A stretch of DNA of 64,000 nt from Streptomyces sp. SID12488. Its GTDB lineage: Bacteria > Actinomycetota > Actinomycetes > Streptomycetales > Streptomycetaceae. Of this stretch, positions 23,728 to 34,517 are shown piece after piece. How positions within the stretch are numbered: the stretch's first letter is position 1; every line of letters begins with the position of its first letter. The notes below the pieces were generated by a model. That model did no database searches, had not been told where the DNA came from, and worked only from the letters and a program-made list of their open reading frames with translations. The stretch spans positions 1 through 64,000 of the forward strand of contig NZ_JAAGLT010000033.1 of assembly GCF_010548275.1 (NCBI RefSeq), written 5' to 3'. The translations under genes were made by a program, and so were the position numbers.

Positions 23728-23771
23728 GTTGAATCCCCTTACTGGTCGGTTGACTCGAACCCTTGCGGGGC

Positions 23772-24302
23772 TCAGGCCCCGGTGGCCCCGTCGACGAGTT
23801 CGCGCAGGAGGTCGGCGTGGCCGTTGTGGCGGGCGTACTCCTCGATCATGTGCACCATGATCCAGCGCAGCGACAGCCCCTGGGTGCCCGCCAGGGCCGC
23901 CTCCGCCTCCGACAGGCGGCCGGCCTCGTCCAGTGAGGCAGCGGCGGCGACCAGCTCCCTGCTCCGCGCGACCTCGGCCCGCCAGACGGCCAGCGCCTCG
24001 TCGAGCCCGCGCCCGGGGACGAGGGTGAATCCGTCGCCCTTGCCCTCAGCGTGGACGAGGGGCATGTCGAGGCCCGCAAACACCCGCTGGAACCAGTTCC
24101 GTTCCACCTCGGCCAGGTGCTGGACGAGCCCGAGCAGCGTCATCTCCGAGGGAGCCGCCGAGGCGAGCCTGGCCTGCCGGTCGTCGAGGCCCTCGCACTT
24201 GAGGGCGAGGGTGGCGCGGTGGAAGTCGAGCCAGGCGCTCAGCATGGCTCGTTCGTCGGCGTTCGCGGGAGGTATGGGGCGGCCGTCCGGTGTAGTCGAC
24301 AT
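23772..24302 (-). CDS. DinB-family (DUF664) metal-dependent protein
   Basis: A 176-residue four-helix-bundle protein of the DinB/DUF664 type. Candidate metal ligands are the histidines in LGLVQHLAEVERNWF and the pair in MVHMIEEYARHNGHADLLRE, the usual arrangement. Some relatives are thiol-dependent transferases (mycothiol or bacillithiol), but none is proven for this branch. The start ATG 24302 (MSTTPDG) is preceded by GAAGGG; in-frame extension upstream is Pro-rich and unlikely. It is divergent from the LLM oxidoreductase, with 97 bp between starts, and is on the same strand as the antiporter pair. Confidence 0.85.
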   Translation of the reverse strand: MSTTPDGRPIPPANADERAMLSAWLDFHRATLALKCEGLDDRQARLASAAPSEMTLLGLVQHLAEVERNWFQRVFAGLDMPLVHAEGKGDGFTLVPGRGLDEALAVWRAEVARSRELVAAAASLDEAGRLSEAEAALAGTQGLSLRWIMVHMIEEYARHNGHADLLRELVDGATGA

Positions 24303-24399
24303 GTACTGCACCCTTCCACAGGTGCCCGGTGGGCCGCGAGGAATACCGGCGTCCGGGAGATCGCTGACAAGGTCACAGCCGAGGACGTCCGGAGCAGCC

Positions 24400-25455
24400 A
24401 TGCCGAGCACAGCAGATCAACCGGAGCGATCACAGCGACCGGGGCCGGAGTCAGGATCAGGATCGGTGCTGTCCGCGACCCGGTTCTCCGTGCTCGACCG
24501 GTCCCGTACCCGGGAGGGCCGCCCGGACGCCGAGGCCCTGCGGGACACGGTCGTGCTGGCCCGGGAGGCGGAACGGCTCGGCTTCCACCGGTTCTGGGTC
24601 TCCGAGCACCACGGCGTGCCCGGGGTCGCCGGTTCCGCGCCCACCGTGCTGGCCGCTGCCGTGGCAGCCGCGACCAGCACAATCCGGGTCGGCACGGGTG
24701 GAGTGATGCTGCCCAATCACCAACCCCTGGTCGTGGCCGAGCAGTTCGGGGTGCTGGAGTCCCTGTTCCCGGGCCGGATCGACATGGGGCTCGGTCGTTC
24801 GGTCGGCTTCACCGACGGGGTACGCCGGGCGCTGGGCCGCGACAAGGACGTGGCCGACGACTTCTCGGCCCAGCTCGACGAACTGCTCGGCTGGTTCGGC
24901 GGCACCTCCCCGACGGGGGTGCGTGCCCGCCCCGCCGACGGCCTCGCCGTACCGCCCTTCGTGCTCGCCATGGGCGAGGGCGCCACGATCGCCGCCCGGG
25001 CGGGCCTGCCCATGGTGATCGGCGACCTGCGCTCCCGTGAGCGGATGCTGCGCGGCATCGACACCTACCGTGCCGGTTTCCGGCCCTCGGCCTGGGCGGT
25101 CGAACCGTACGTCGTCATCTCAGGGACGGTCGCGGTGGCCGCCACCCCGGAGGAGGCCCGACGGCTCCTCGTCCCCGAGGCCTGGTCGATGGCGTACTCC
25201 CGCACCCACGGCACCTTCCCGCCGCTGCCGCCCGCCGAACGGGTCGAGTCCCGCACGATGACCGCCAAGGAACGCGGCTTCTACGAGTCCGGGCTCGCGG
25301 GCCAGCTCGCCGGTACGGCGGACGAGGTGGCCCACGAACTGGAGACGGTGATCAAGGAGACGAGCGCGCAGGAGGTCCTGGTGACGACCAGCACGTACGA
25401 CCGACCTGCCCTGCTGGACTCCTACCGCCGGCTGGCGAGGCTGCTGCGCCCCTGA
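24400..25455 (+). CDS. LLM-class flavin-dependent oxidoreductase
   Basis: A 351-residue bacterial-luciferase-like monooxygenase. Diagnostic stretches are AERLGFHRFWVSEHHGVPGV, IRVGTGGVMLPNHQPLVVAE, LFPGRIDMGLGRSVGF and a C-terminal ETVIKETSAQEVLVTTSTYD; the family uses reduced FMN or F420 and has a TIM-barrel fold. The N-terminal 25 residues (Ser/Pro/Gly-rich) precede the barrel, whose first strand FSVLDRSRTREG fits the MsnO8-like subgroup. ATG 24400 follows GGAG. Substrate unknown. It is convergent with the acyltransferase operon, separated by a dispersed repeat. Confidence 0.85.
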   Translation: MPSTADQPERSQRPGPESGSGSVLSATRFSVLDRSRTREGRPDAEALRDTVVLAREAERLGFHRFWVSEHHGVPGVAGSAPTVLAAAVAAATSTIRVGTGGVMLPNHQPLVVAEQFGVLESLFPGRIDMGLGRSVGFTDGVRRALGRDKDVADDFSAQLDELLGWFGGTSPTGVRARPADGLAVPPFVLAMGEGATIAARAGLPMVIGDLRSRERMLRGIDTYRAGFRPSAWAVEPYVVISGTVAVAATPEEARRLLVPEAWSMAYSRTHGTFPPLPPAERVESRTMTAKERGFYESGLAGQLAGTADEVAHELETVIKETSAQEVLVTTSTYDRPALLDSYRRLARLLRP

Positions 25456-25482
25456 GAAGAGGCGGCGCAGCCCGCCCTTCTC

Positions 25483-25534
25483 AGGGGCGCGGGGCTGTAT
25501 CGATCTGCGGCTCCGCCGCGGGGCGCGACCAGCC
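25483..25534 (-). repeat. Dispersed imperfect-palindrome repeat, copy 2
   Basis: Contains GCGGGGCTGTATCGATC, GCGGCTCCGCCGC and GGGGCGCGACCAGCC, nearly identical to the copy at 52491 and, on the opposite strand, to that at 44676. It lies between the stop codons of the convergent LLM and acyltransferase genes. Confidence 0.85.
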
Positions 25535-25563
25535 ACGACGGACCCGCAGCCGGAAACGCACCC

Positions 25564-26394
25564 CTAGTTGCAGGGCGCGACCGGCCGCCTCCGGCCCTCG
25601 GCCAGCGCCAGCTGGTGTGGGCCGAGGAGCGGCGGCTGGGCCGCCCGGGCCAGGGCACGCCGGTCCCGATGGCTCCCCGGCGCTATCGCATCCCGCACCT
25701 CCACCTCCGCCACCAACCCCCGCGCCGACACCACCCGCCACACCGACGTGAGCAACGAGTCCTCGCCGACGAAGGCGGGCGCCGTGCTGGCCGCTCCTCC
25801 GGCGAGCCGGTAGTGCAGGTGCACCGGCTGGACGGGCACGCCGGCGTCCAGCGCGGCCTGGAACACCGCCCGGCGGAAGTGGCCCTGTGCCTTGCCGCAC
25901 CAGGTGCTGCCCTCCGGGAAGGCGACCACCGCCGTACCCTGCCGCAGGGCGTCGGCGATCTTCGCGACGGTCACCGGCAGCGCCCGCAGCCGGTCGCGCT
26001 CGATGAACAGTGCACCGCTGCTCGCGGTCAGCACACCAGCCACCGGCCACCGCCGGATCTCGGCCTTGGCGAGCATCCTCGCCGGTCGTACGGCGGCCAG
26101 CAGCGGGATGTCCAGCCACGAGATGTGGTTGGCGACCAGCAGTACGCCCCCGGTGGGCGCGGTGGGGCCGCTCACCCGGAGCCGGACTCCCGCGGCCCGC
26201 ACGATCGTGCGGGCCCACCGCCGTACCCACCCGGCGGGGATCCGCCTGCCGAGGGGGCACAGCATGATGCCGGCGAGCAGGACGACCAGGACGGTCACCA
26301 GTCGCAGCACGGCCAGGGGTACGGCCGTCACGGATCCCGTCGTCTCCACGCACGCCCTGGGGGTGCAGGGCGCGCTGGGCAGCCAGACGCTCAT
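25564..26394 (-). CDS. olsA: 1-acyl-glycerol-phosphate / lyso-ornithine lipid acyltransferase
   Basis: A 276-residue PlsC-family acyltransferase. One N-terminal membrane segment (LAVLRLVTVLVVLLAGIMLC) is followed by the PlsC motifs: NHISWLD (His-x4-Asp catalytic pair), FIERDR, and FPEGST for substrate binding. It overlaps the stop of the upstream N-acyltransferase gene by one base (TGATG), and together they form an OlsB-OlsA pair, so the likely job is adding the second fatty acid to lyso-ornithine lipid. A PlsC role in phospholipid synthesis is the alternative. It converges on the LLM gene, with a dispersed repeat between them. Confidence 0.8.
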   Translation of the reverse strand: MSVWLPSAPCTPRACVETTGSVTAVPLAVLRLVTVLVVLLAGIMLCPLGRRIPAGWVRRWARTIVRAAGVRLRVSGPTAPTGGVLLVANHISWLDIPLLAAVRPARMLAKAEIRRWPVAGVLTASSGALFIERDRLRALPVTVAKIADALRQGTAVVAFPEGSTWCGKAQGHFRRAVFQAALDAGVPVQPVHLHYRLAGGAASTAPAFVGEDSLLTSVWRVVSARGLVAEVEVRDAIAPGSHRDRRALARAAQPPLLGPHQLALAEGRRRPVAPCN

Positions 26395-27167
26395 CAGGCC
26401 GGGACGAGGGAGAGGAAGTGCCGCAGATAGCGCTGGTTGATCCGGCGCATCGACAGCAGCACGTACAGGTCGGCGACCCCGAAGTCCGGGTCGTGGGCGG
26501 GCTCCCCGCAGACCCAGGCGCCCAGGCGGACGTAGCCGCGCAGGAGCGGGGGCAGTTCGGTGCGGCCGGCGGGACGGGGCACGCCCTCGGCGGACCAGGG
26601 CAGCAGCGGGCGCACCCGGAACTCCTCCGGGGCCAGGTGCTTGGTCCGGACGCGGTCCCAGGTGCCGGCGGCGAGGGCGCCGCCGTCGGAGAGCGGGATG
26701 GAGCAGCAGCCGGCCAGCCATTCGTGGCCCCGGTCGACCATGTAGCGGGCGATACCGGCCCAGATGAGGCCGATGACCGCGCCGTCCCGGTGGTCGGGGT
26801 GGACGCAGGAACGGCCGACCTCGACGAGGCCGGGGCGGATCGCGTCGAGCGGGGAGATGTCGAACTCGCCCTCGGAGTACAGGCGTCCGGCGATCGCAGC
26901 CCGCTCCGGGGGCAGCAGCCGGTAGGTGCCGACGACCTGGCCGGTGAACGTGTCACGGACCAGCAGGTGGTCGCAGTACGCGTCGAAGGGGTCGATGTCG
27001 AGGCCGGGCTGCGGGGAGGACAGCAGGGCGCCGAGCTCACCGGCGAAGACGTCGTGGCGCAGCCGCTGCGCGGCTCGTACGTCGTCCTCGTCGCGGGCGA
27101 GGGTGACGGTGTAGCGGGTGGGTGTGGCGGGGAGCGGAGGACGTTCGATGGTGGAAACGCCGGTCAT
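26394..27167 (-). CDS. olsB: OlsB-type ornithine N-acyltransferase (GNAT fold)
   Basis: A 257-residue member of the hemolysin/OlsB GNAT family that transfers a 3-hydroxyacyl group from ACP to ornithine, giving lyso-ornithine lipid. Recognisable stretches are RYTVTLARDEDDVRAAQRLR, FDAYCDHLLVRDTFTGQVVG, VEVGRSCVHPDHRDGAVIG and WLAGCCSIPLSDGG. ATG 27167 follows AGGAGAG. It is coupled to the PlsC-type gene downstream. Ornithine lipids are phosphate-free membrane lipids made by several streptomycetes, often more under phosphate limitation; no PHO box was sought reliably here. It is transcribed in the same direction as the sdh genes but starts beyond their terminator. Confidence 0.82.
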   Translation of the reverse strand: MTGVSTIERPPLPATPTRYTVTLARDEDDVRAAQRLRHDVFAGELGALLSSPQPGLDIDPFDAYCDHLLVRDTFTGQVVGTYRLLPPERAAIAGRLYSEGEFDISPLDAIRPGLVEVGRSCVHPDHRDGAVIGLIWAGIARYMVDRGHEWLAGCCSIPLSDGGALAAGTWDRVRTKHLAPEEFRVRPLLPWSAEGVPRPAGRTELPPLLRGYVRLGAWVCGEPAHDPDFGVADLYVLLSMRRINQRYLRHFLSLVPA

Positions 27168-27318
27168 GGCTCTCTCCTGGTCACGGGCCGGGGACGGCGA
27201 GGACTGAACTGGCCGGTCCCGTTACGTCCGGCCGTATCAGTTCTTCCGACTGCGGCTGTCCGGCGCGTGACTCTCGAAGAGCGATCGGATGTGAGCTTGT
27301 TGAATGCCAGGGGTGCCT

Positions 27319-27354
27319 GGCGGGACCGGGGCAGAGCACCACTCCGGTCCCGCC
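27319..27354 (-). terminator. Hairpin terminator after sdhB
   Basis: GGCGGGACCGG and CCGGTCCCGCC form a perfect 11-bp stem with a 14-nt loop, 32 bp beyond the sdhB stop codon and upstream of the olsB start. Confidence 0.82.
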
Positions 27355-27385
27355 CGTCCGCACCTCGCCGGCGAACGTCGTGGGG

Positions 27386-28131
27386 TCAGCGTCCGGACAC
27401 TTTGCGCGTCGCTCGCAGCCACTCCTTGTTCATCCCGGTGATGGAGACGAGGGGGATGCCCTTCGGGCAGGCGGTGGCGCACTCCCCGGCGAGGGTGCAG
27501 CCGCCGAACCCCTCCTCGTCCATCTGCGCGACCATGTCGAGCACCCGGGTCTCCCGCTCGGGCGCCCCCTGCGGCAGCACGTTCAGGTGGTTGACCTTGG
27601 CGGAGGTGAAGAGCATCGCCGCCCCGTTCGGGCAGGCGGCCACGCACGCCCCGCAGCCGATGCACTCGGCGTGCTCGAAGGCGAAGTCGGCGTCCGGTTT
27701 CGGTACGGGGGTGGCGTGGGCCTCGGGGGCGGCTCCGGTGGGGGCGGTGACGTAGCCGCCGGCCTGGATGATCCGGTCGAAGGCCGAGCGGTCGACGACG
27801 AGATCCTTCACCACCGGGAAGGCTGCGGCGCGCCACGGTTCGACGTCGATGGTGTCGCCGTCGGCGAAGGACCGCATGTGGAGCTGGCAGGTGGTGGTGC
27901 GCTCGGGCCCGTGCGCGTCGCCGTTGATGACGAGCGAGCACGCGCCGCAGATGCCCTCGCGGCAGTCGTGGTCGAAGGCGACCGGGTCGTCGCCCTTGAG
28001 GATGAGCTCCTCGTTGAGGGTGTCGAGCATCTCCAGGAAGGACATGTCGGCCGAGATGCCGTCCACCTCGTACGTGGACATGGCGCCGTCGGCGTCGGCG
28101 GCGCGCTGCCGCCAGACGCGCAGGGTGAGCT

Positions 28132-28135
<4 letters not shown>
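27386..28135 (-). CDS. sdhB: Succinate dehydrogenase/fumarate reductase iron-sulfur subunit
   Basis: A 249-residue SdhB. The N-terminal plant-type ferredoxin domain holds the [2Fe-2S] cysteines (DCREGICGACSLVING, then TTCQLHM); the C-terminal domain has CIGCGACVAACPNGA and CTLAGECATACPKGI for the [4Fe-4S] and [3Fe-4S] clusters. It passes electrons from the flavoprotein to quinone at the membrane. Its ATG overlaps the sdhA stop (ATGA). The type resembles the actinobacterial Sdh1 complex with a single five-helix cytochrome b subunit rather than the separate SdhC/SdhD form. Confidence 0.93.
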
Positions 28136-30093
<1,958 letters not shown>

Positions 30094-30094
30094 T

Positions 30095-30802
30095 TCAGCT
30101 CACCACTCCGGTCATGACGCCCACGGGGACGGCGAGGAAACCGGCCGTGAGCAGCAGCGCGAGGACGTTCGCGACGGTCTTTAGGGCGCGGTCGCGGGTG
30201 CGGCTGCCGACGCCGAGGGTCTGGGCCGCGCTCCAGAAGCCGTGCCGGATGTGCAGGCCGAGGGCGAGCATCGCGACGATGTAGATGACGTTGCCGTACC
30301 AGGTGGAGAAGGTGTCGACGACGTTCTGGTAGGGGTGGCCCGGCTGGAAGCCGCCCGAGTGGACGCTGCCGGTGGTCAGGTCGAGGACGTGCCAGACGAT
30401 GAACAGGCCGAGGATGGTCCCGCCCCAGCGCATGGTGCGCGTCGCGTAGCTCGTCCGCGCTTTCCTGTGGATGTACTTGCTCGGCCGGGCCCGGATGTCC
30501 CGGCGGCTGAGCTGGTAGGCGGAGGTGGCGTGGGCGACGACGGCGGCCACGAGCACGACACGAATGAGCCAGAGCGTCCACTCGTAGTGCATGAAGGGCT
30601 CGCCGACTGTGCGCAGCCAGTGGGCGTAGTGGTTGAACTCGCCGGGCCCGAAGAAGATCTTCAGGTTGCCGATCATGTGGGCGACGAGATACAGCAGCAT
30701 GATCAGACCGCTCACGGCCATCACGGTCTTCTTGCCGACGGAGCTGTCCCACACCGTGCGTGCCATGGACGACCGTCGGTCCGTCCGCGTTGCCAGAGCC
30801 AT
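30095..30802 (-). CDS. sdhC: Succinate dehydrogenase cytochrome b subunit
   Basis: A 235-residue, five-helix membrane anchor of the b558 type: TVMAVSGLIMLLYLVAHMIG, EWTLWLIRVVLVAAVVAHA, GGTILGLFIVWHVLDL, GNVIYIVAMLALGLHIRHG, VLALLLTAGFLAVPVGVM. Histidines in VAHMIG, VVAHATS, WHVLDL and LHIRHGF are heme ligand candidates. Start ATG 30802 is chosen because a -10-like TAGCGT lies 7 nt upstream with no ribosome site (leaderless); ATG 30766 (MARTVWDS) is the alternative. It is divergent from the LysR-type gene with 94 bp between starts. Confidence 0.88.
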   Translation of the reverse strand: MALATRTDRRSSMARTVWDSSVGKKTVMAVSGLIMLLYLVAHMIGNLKIFFGPGEFNHYAHWLRTVGEPFMHYEWTLWLIRVVLVAAVVAHATSAYQLSRRDIRARPSKYIHRKARTSYATRTMRWGGTILGLFIVWHVLDLTTGSVHSGGFQPGHPYQNVVDTFSTWYGNVIYIVAMLALGLHIRHGFWSAAQTLGVGSRTRDRALKTVANVLALLLTAGFLAVPVGVMTGVVS

Positions 30803-30860
30803 GGATCTGACGCTAGGCGGCGGGACCACGATCGGTCCAAGACATGGTCCGGCTTGTTTC

Positions 30861-30877
30861 CATAGTCAGAGCCTATG
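30861..30877. promoter_or_regulatory. LysR-type T-N11-A dyad between sdhC and lysR
   Basis: CATAGTCAGAGCCTATG has perfect 5-bp arms (CATAG/CTATG) and the T-N11-A spacing (T at 30863, A at 30875) typical of LysR-family sites. It lies between the divergent sdhC and LysR-type genes, just before the latter's start. Autoregulation and control of sdh are inferred. Confidence 0.5.
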
Positions 30878-30896
30878 AACCCCTTACCCTGGACGC

Positions 30897-31781
30897 ATGC
30901 AGTTCCAGCAGCTCCAGTACTTCGTGGCGGTCGCCGAGACCCGGCACTTCACCCGCGCCGCCGATCTCGTCCATGTGGCGCAGCCGTCGCTCTCCCAGCA
31001 GATCAAGTCGCTGGAACGGGAGTTGGGGGCCGAACTGTTCCTGCGAGCGCGCGGCAACATCACCCTCACGGACGCCGGCGAGGCGCTCCTGCCACTGGCC
31101 CGGCGCATCCTGGCCGACGCGGACACGGCCCGGCACGAGGTGCAGGAGCTGGTCCAGCTCCGGTCCGGGCGGATCCGGCTGGGCGCGACGCCGAGCCTGT
31201 GCACCGGTCTGCTGCCGGACGTGCTGCGCGCCTTCCACGACCGTTATCCCGGCATCCGGCTGCTGATCGAGGAGGGCGGCTCGCACGACCTCGTACGGGA
31301 GCTGGCGCGGGGCGCCCTGGATCTGGCCCTGGTCGTCCTGCCGCTGCCGACCCCGTCCCCGGCGCTGACCACGGTGGAGATCCTGCGCGAGGATCTGGTG
31401 GTTGTGTCGTCGCCGGACGCGCCCGCGCCCGGCCGGGGCCGGCGGACCGTCCGCGTCGCCGACCTGGAGGGTGAGCGTCTGGTGATGTTCCGGCACGGCT
31501 ACGACCTGCGTGAACTGACCGTGGCCGCATGCCGCTCCGCCGGGTTCGAGCCGGACTTCGCGGTGGAGGGCGGGGAGATGGACGCGGTGTTGGGGTTCGT
31601 GCGGGCGGGGCTGGGCGTGGCCGTCGTACCCCGCATGGTGGCAAGCCGGTCGGGACACGGGCTACGGGTGACGCCCCTGGCCCGGCCGGGGCTGTTCCGG
31701 GCGATCGCCCTGGCTCATCGCAGCGATGTGGCTCCGCCTCGGGCCGCTCGGGAGTTGCAGCGGATGCTGTTGGAGCGCTGA
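30897..31781 (+). CDS. LysR-family transcriptional regulator
   Basis: A 294-residue LysR-type regulator. The winged HTH is at 1-60 (FQQLQYFVAVAETRHFTRAA, HVAQPSLSQQIKSLERELG), a linker helix follows, and residues 90-290 form the two-lobed effector-binding domain (GRIRLGATPSLCTGLLPDVL, FVRAGLGVAVVPRMVA). The ATG at 30897 follows TACCCT by six bases with no ribosome site, which suggests a leaderless mRNA. It is divergent from sdhCAB, so these are the probable targets; the inducer is unknown. A hairpin terminator overlaps its stop codon. Confidence 0.92.
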   Translation: MQFQQLQYFVAVAETRHFTRAADLVHVAQPSLSQQIKSLERELGAELFLRARGNITLTDAGEALLPLARRILADADTARHEVQELVQLRSGRIRLGATPSLCTGLLPDVLRAFHDRYPGIRLLIEEGGSHDLVRELARGALDLALVVLPLPTPSPALTTVEILREDLVVVSSPDAPAPGRGRRTVRVADLEGERLVMFRHGYDLRELTVAACRSAGFEPDFAVEGGEMDAVLGFVRAGLGVAVVPRMVASRSGHGLRVTPLARPGLFRAIALAHRSDVAPPRAARELQRMLLER

Positions 31782-31803
31782 CCGACGGCGTCAGCCGGTC
31801 AGC
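31777..31803 (+). terminator. Hairpin terminator overlapping the LysR gene stop
   Basis: GCTGACCG and CGGTCAGC form a perfect 8-bp stem with an 11-nt loop. The left arm contains the stop codon. Confidence 0.65.
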
Positions 31804-32372
31804 CCCCGGACCGGCACGTGACCCCAGGCCCGGTGGGCGCGTCGCGATACCGGAGGACGTGGGCCTTCTGGGCATCGACGCGGCCAGCCGCAGGGGTTGC
31901 AACTGCTCGCCAAGGAGTGCACACGAGGTCGAATTAGCTCGATCGTGTGATGGTCGGCTCCTTGGCTTGCGACGCTCTGGGCCGTTCGGGTTAGCGTGAT
32001 CATGCGACCTGGGACACCGGGTACGGCGTCAGCGCGCGGGGCCCCTGCTCCACCAGAGGATGGTTCAGGGCCTCCCCGTCGCCTCTGGCCGTACCCACTC
32101 GGCCAGGTCGTGAGGGAACTGGCCTCCCGGGCCCGGACCACGCACAGGATGCGTGTCGCCACCCGGGGTCGAGTACGCCGGGGACCAGTACGCCCAAGAC
32201 CGTTCGGGGCGCGCGACTGAACGGACTCACCCCCGCTAAGTCCACAGGAACGGTACGACCCTCAGCCAACGGCGGAAGACGGTCTGCGGAAATCGGTGCA
32301 CCCGCCACATCCACGGAGTGGCGGGCCCGTACCAGATGTCTGGCGCGGGCGGCACCGGCCGCGAAGGCACCG
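31804..32372. other. 569-bp region with no supported gene
   Basis: Short frames exist on both strands but none has a ribosome site with a recognisable product or consistent third-position GC. A weak nested pairing is visible (GTACGG ... CCAGAGG ... CCTCTGG ... CCGTAC between about 32021 and 32094), which could be a structured transcript or chance. Possibly a decayed gene; I cannot identify a parent. Confidence 0.5.
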
Positions 32373-34517
32373 TCAGCCCGTCGCGTCCACCAGCGCCAGG
32401 TCGTACAGGCGGTCCGGAGGGCCGGGGCGGGCGTAGTACCAGCCCTGGGCCGTGTCGCAGCCCAGTATGCGGAGTTGCTCTGCCTGGGCGCCCGTTTCCA
32501 CGCCCTCGACCGTGACCGTGAGGTTCAGGCTGTGGGCGAGGGAGACGATTCCCTCGACGATCTTGAGGTCGACGCGGTCCGCCGGGAACTGCTGCATCCC
32601 CTGGGTGAAGGAGCGGTCGAGCTTGAGGATGCTCACCGGGAGGCGGCGCAGGTTGGCGAGATTCGAATAGCCGGTGCCGAAGTCGTCCAGGGCGATGTCG
32701 ACGCCCATCTCGGCGAGGCGGCGCAGCGGTTTGAGGAGGTCGTCGTCGGCGCCGATCAACGCCGACTCCGTCACCTCCAGGCACAGGGCCTCGGGTTCGA
32801 GTCCCGCGCGTTCCAGGATGTCGACGGTGTCCTGCACCAGGCCGGGATGGGTGAGCTGGCACGGGGACAGGTTGACGTTGATGCGCAGCGGGCCCCCGGC
32901 CGGATGTCCCCCGTACTGTTCCTGCCAGGCGCGGGCCTGGCGCACCGACTCTTCCAGGACCCAGCGGCCGAGCGGGACGATCAGGCCGGTGTGTTCGGCG
33001 AGCGGGATGAAGCGGTCGGGGCCGAGGACGCCGTGCTGCGGATGCAGCCAGCGCACCAGGGCCTCGGCGCCGCGGACGCTGCCGTCACCGAGGTTCACCA
33101 GCGGCTGGTACTCGATGAAGAACTCTTTCCGGTCCAGGGCGGCCGGCAGTGCCGTGGTCAGCCCGTGGCGGGTGATCGCCCTCAAGTCGGCCTCGGGGTC
33201 GGCCAGTTCGAAGCGGTTGCCGCCCGCCGACTTCGCCCGGTACATGGTGATGTCGGCGCTGCGCAGCACTTCCGCCGGGCCGCGCTCCCCCGCCGGGCCC
33301 TCGACGATGCCGATGCTGCCGCGCACGGTCAGTTCACGGCCGTCGACGCTGACCGGCGCGATCATCGCGTTCATGATGCGGGCGGCGAGTTCGTCGACCT
33401 CGCGTTCGGTGTCGGGGCCGGTGGTCAGCGCCACGAACTCGTCGCCGCCCAGCCGGGCCACCATCTCCCCCGGCGCGGTGGCGCAGGACTGCAGCCGGTC
33501 GGCGACCTCGACGAGCAGCCGGTCGCCGGCCGCGTGGCCGAGGCTGTCGTTGATGGTCTTGAAGCCGTCGAGGTCGAGGTAGCACAGGCCGAAGCGCTGG
33601 CCCTCGCCCGCCGACAGCGCCTTCTCCAGTCGTTCGAAGAACAGTGTGCGGTTGGGCAGCCCGGTGAGCGCGTCGTGCGTGGCCTCGTACCGCAGCCGGA
33701 GGTTGAGGAGCCGGCGCTCGGTGGTGTCCTCCATCAGGGCCAGCTGGTACTGCGGCCGGCCGTCGGCGTCGCGCAGCAGGGAGACCGTGAGGTTGGTCCA
33801 CAGGACCGTGCCGTCGGGGCGGTAGAACGCCTTCTCGACGTGGTAGTGCTCACGATCGCCGCGGACGAGTTCCTCGTACAGCCGCCAGACCTGTGGGGCG
33901 TCGTCCGGGTGGGTCCAGTCCGTGACCCTGCGGCCTCGTACGGTCTGCTCCGAGCCGCCGAACATGCGTTGCAGTGCGCCGTTGATCTGGAGGATGTTCC
34001 CGTCGAGGTCGGCGATGCCGATCCCTATGGCCGCGCCCTCGAAGACCGCCCGGAAGCGGGCCTCGCTGTCGTGCAGCGCCTCGGCGACCGCGCTGCGCGC
34101 GCTCTGCGCGGCCCATGCGATCGCCTCCTGCTCGGCCAGTGTCCGGTCGCGCAGCGCGCCTGCGTATCCGGCGGCCATGGCGTGCTGGAGCCTCGCCGAA
34201 CGGGCGCGCAGGTCCTCCTGCGGGCCGTCCCCGCCGCAGTACAGCACCAGATAGGCGTCCACGCAGTCGAGCGAGCGGCTGAGCGCCTCGGGGTCGGTGC
34301 AGTGTGCGGAGACCAGCGCGGCGCCGACCGCCCGGCCCTCCTCGGCGTCGAATGTCCTCGCCAGCAGGGCCTCGCTCAACCGTCCTGCGAGCGGCAGGAG
34401 TTGCTCCTCGAACTCCACCCGGGTGAGTGACGTGGAGGTCACCTGGTAGACCGCTCGGCTCCAGATGGTCGCGAACCTGCGGAGTCTGTCCTGAGGGCCG
34501 TCCGGCTCGGCGGTCAC
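32373..34517 (-). CDS. rmdA: PAS-GGDEF-EAL cyclic di-GMP enzyme, RmdA-like
   Basis: A 714-residue cytosolic protein without membrane helices. After an N-terminal helical region (1-145) come a PAS domain (about 150-268; FRAVFEGAAIGIGIADLDG), a GGDEF domain (about 278-440; intact GGDEF at 357-361) and an EAL domain (about 450-705; EAL at 485-487, IDLDDFGTGYSN-type loop ALDDFGTGYSNLANLRRLPV). The layout equals Streptomyces RmdA, a c-di-GMP phosphodiesterase that promotes development. Both catalytic motifs look intact, so bifunctionality is possible. GTG 34517 overlaps the upstream methyltransferase stop (GTGA), so the two are translated together. The symbol rests on domain order and remembered gene context, not a search. 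Confidence 0.82.
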   Translation of the reverse strand: MTAEPDGPQDRLRRFATIWSRAVYQVTSTSLTRVEFEEQLLPLAGRLSEALLARTFDAEEGRAVGAALVSAHCTDPEALSRSLDCVDAYLVLYCGGDGPQEDLRARSARLQHAMAAGYAGALRDRTLAEQEAIAWAAQSARSAVAEALHDSEARFRAVFEGAAIGIGIADLDGNILQINGALQRMFGGSEQTVRGRRVTDWTHPDDAPQVWRLYEELVRGDREHYHVEKAFYRPDGTVLWTNLTVSLLRDADGRPQYQLALMEDTTERRLLNLRLRYEATHDALTGLPNRTLFFERLEKALSAGEGQRFGLCYLDLDGFKTINDSLGHAAGDRLLVEVADRLQSCATAPGEMVARLGGDEFVALTTGPDTEREVDELAARIMNAMIAPVSVDGRELTVRGSIGIVEGPAGERGPAEVLRSADITMYRAKSAGGNRFELADPEADLRAITRHGLTTALPAALDRKEFFIEYQPLVNLGDGSVRGAEALVRWLHPQHGVLGPDRFIPLAEHTGLIVPLGRWVLEESVRQARAWQEQYGGHPAGGPLRINVNLSPCQLTHPGLVQDTVDILERAGLEPEALCLEVTESALIGADDDLLKPLRRLAEMGVDIALDDFGTGYSNLANLRRLPVSILKLDRSFTQGMQQFPADRVDLKIVEGIVSLAHSLNLTVTVEGVETGAQAEQLRILGCDTAQGWYYARPGPPDRLYDLALVDATG

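Noticed and set aside
31804..32372. Several frames of 60-125 residues as possible genes
   Set aside because: None has a ribosome site, recognisable domain or consistent third-position GC.
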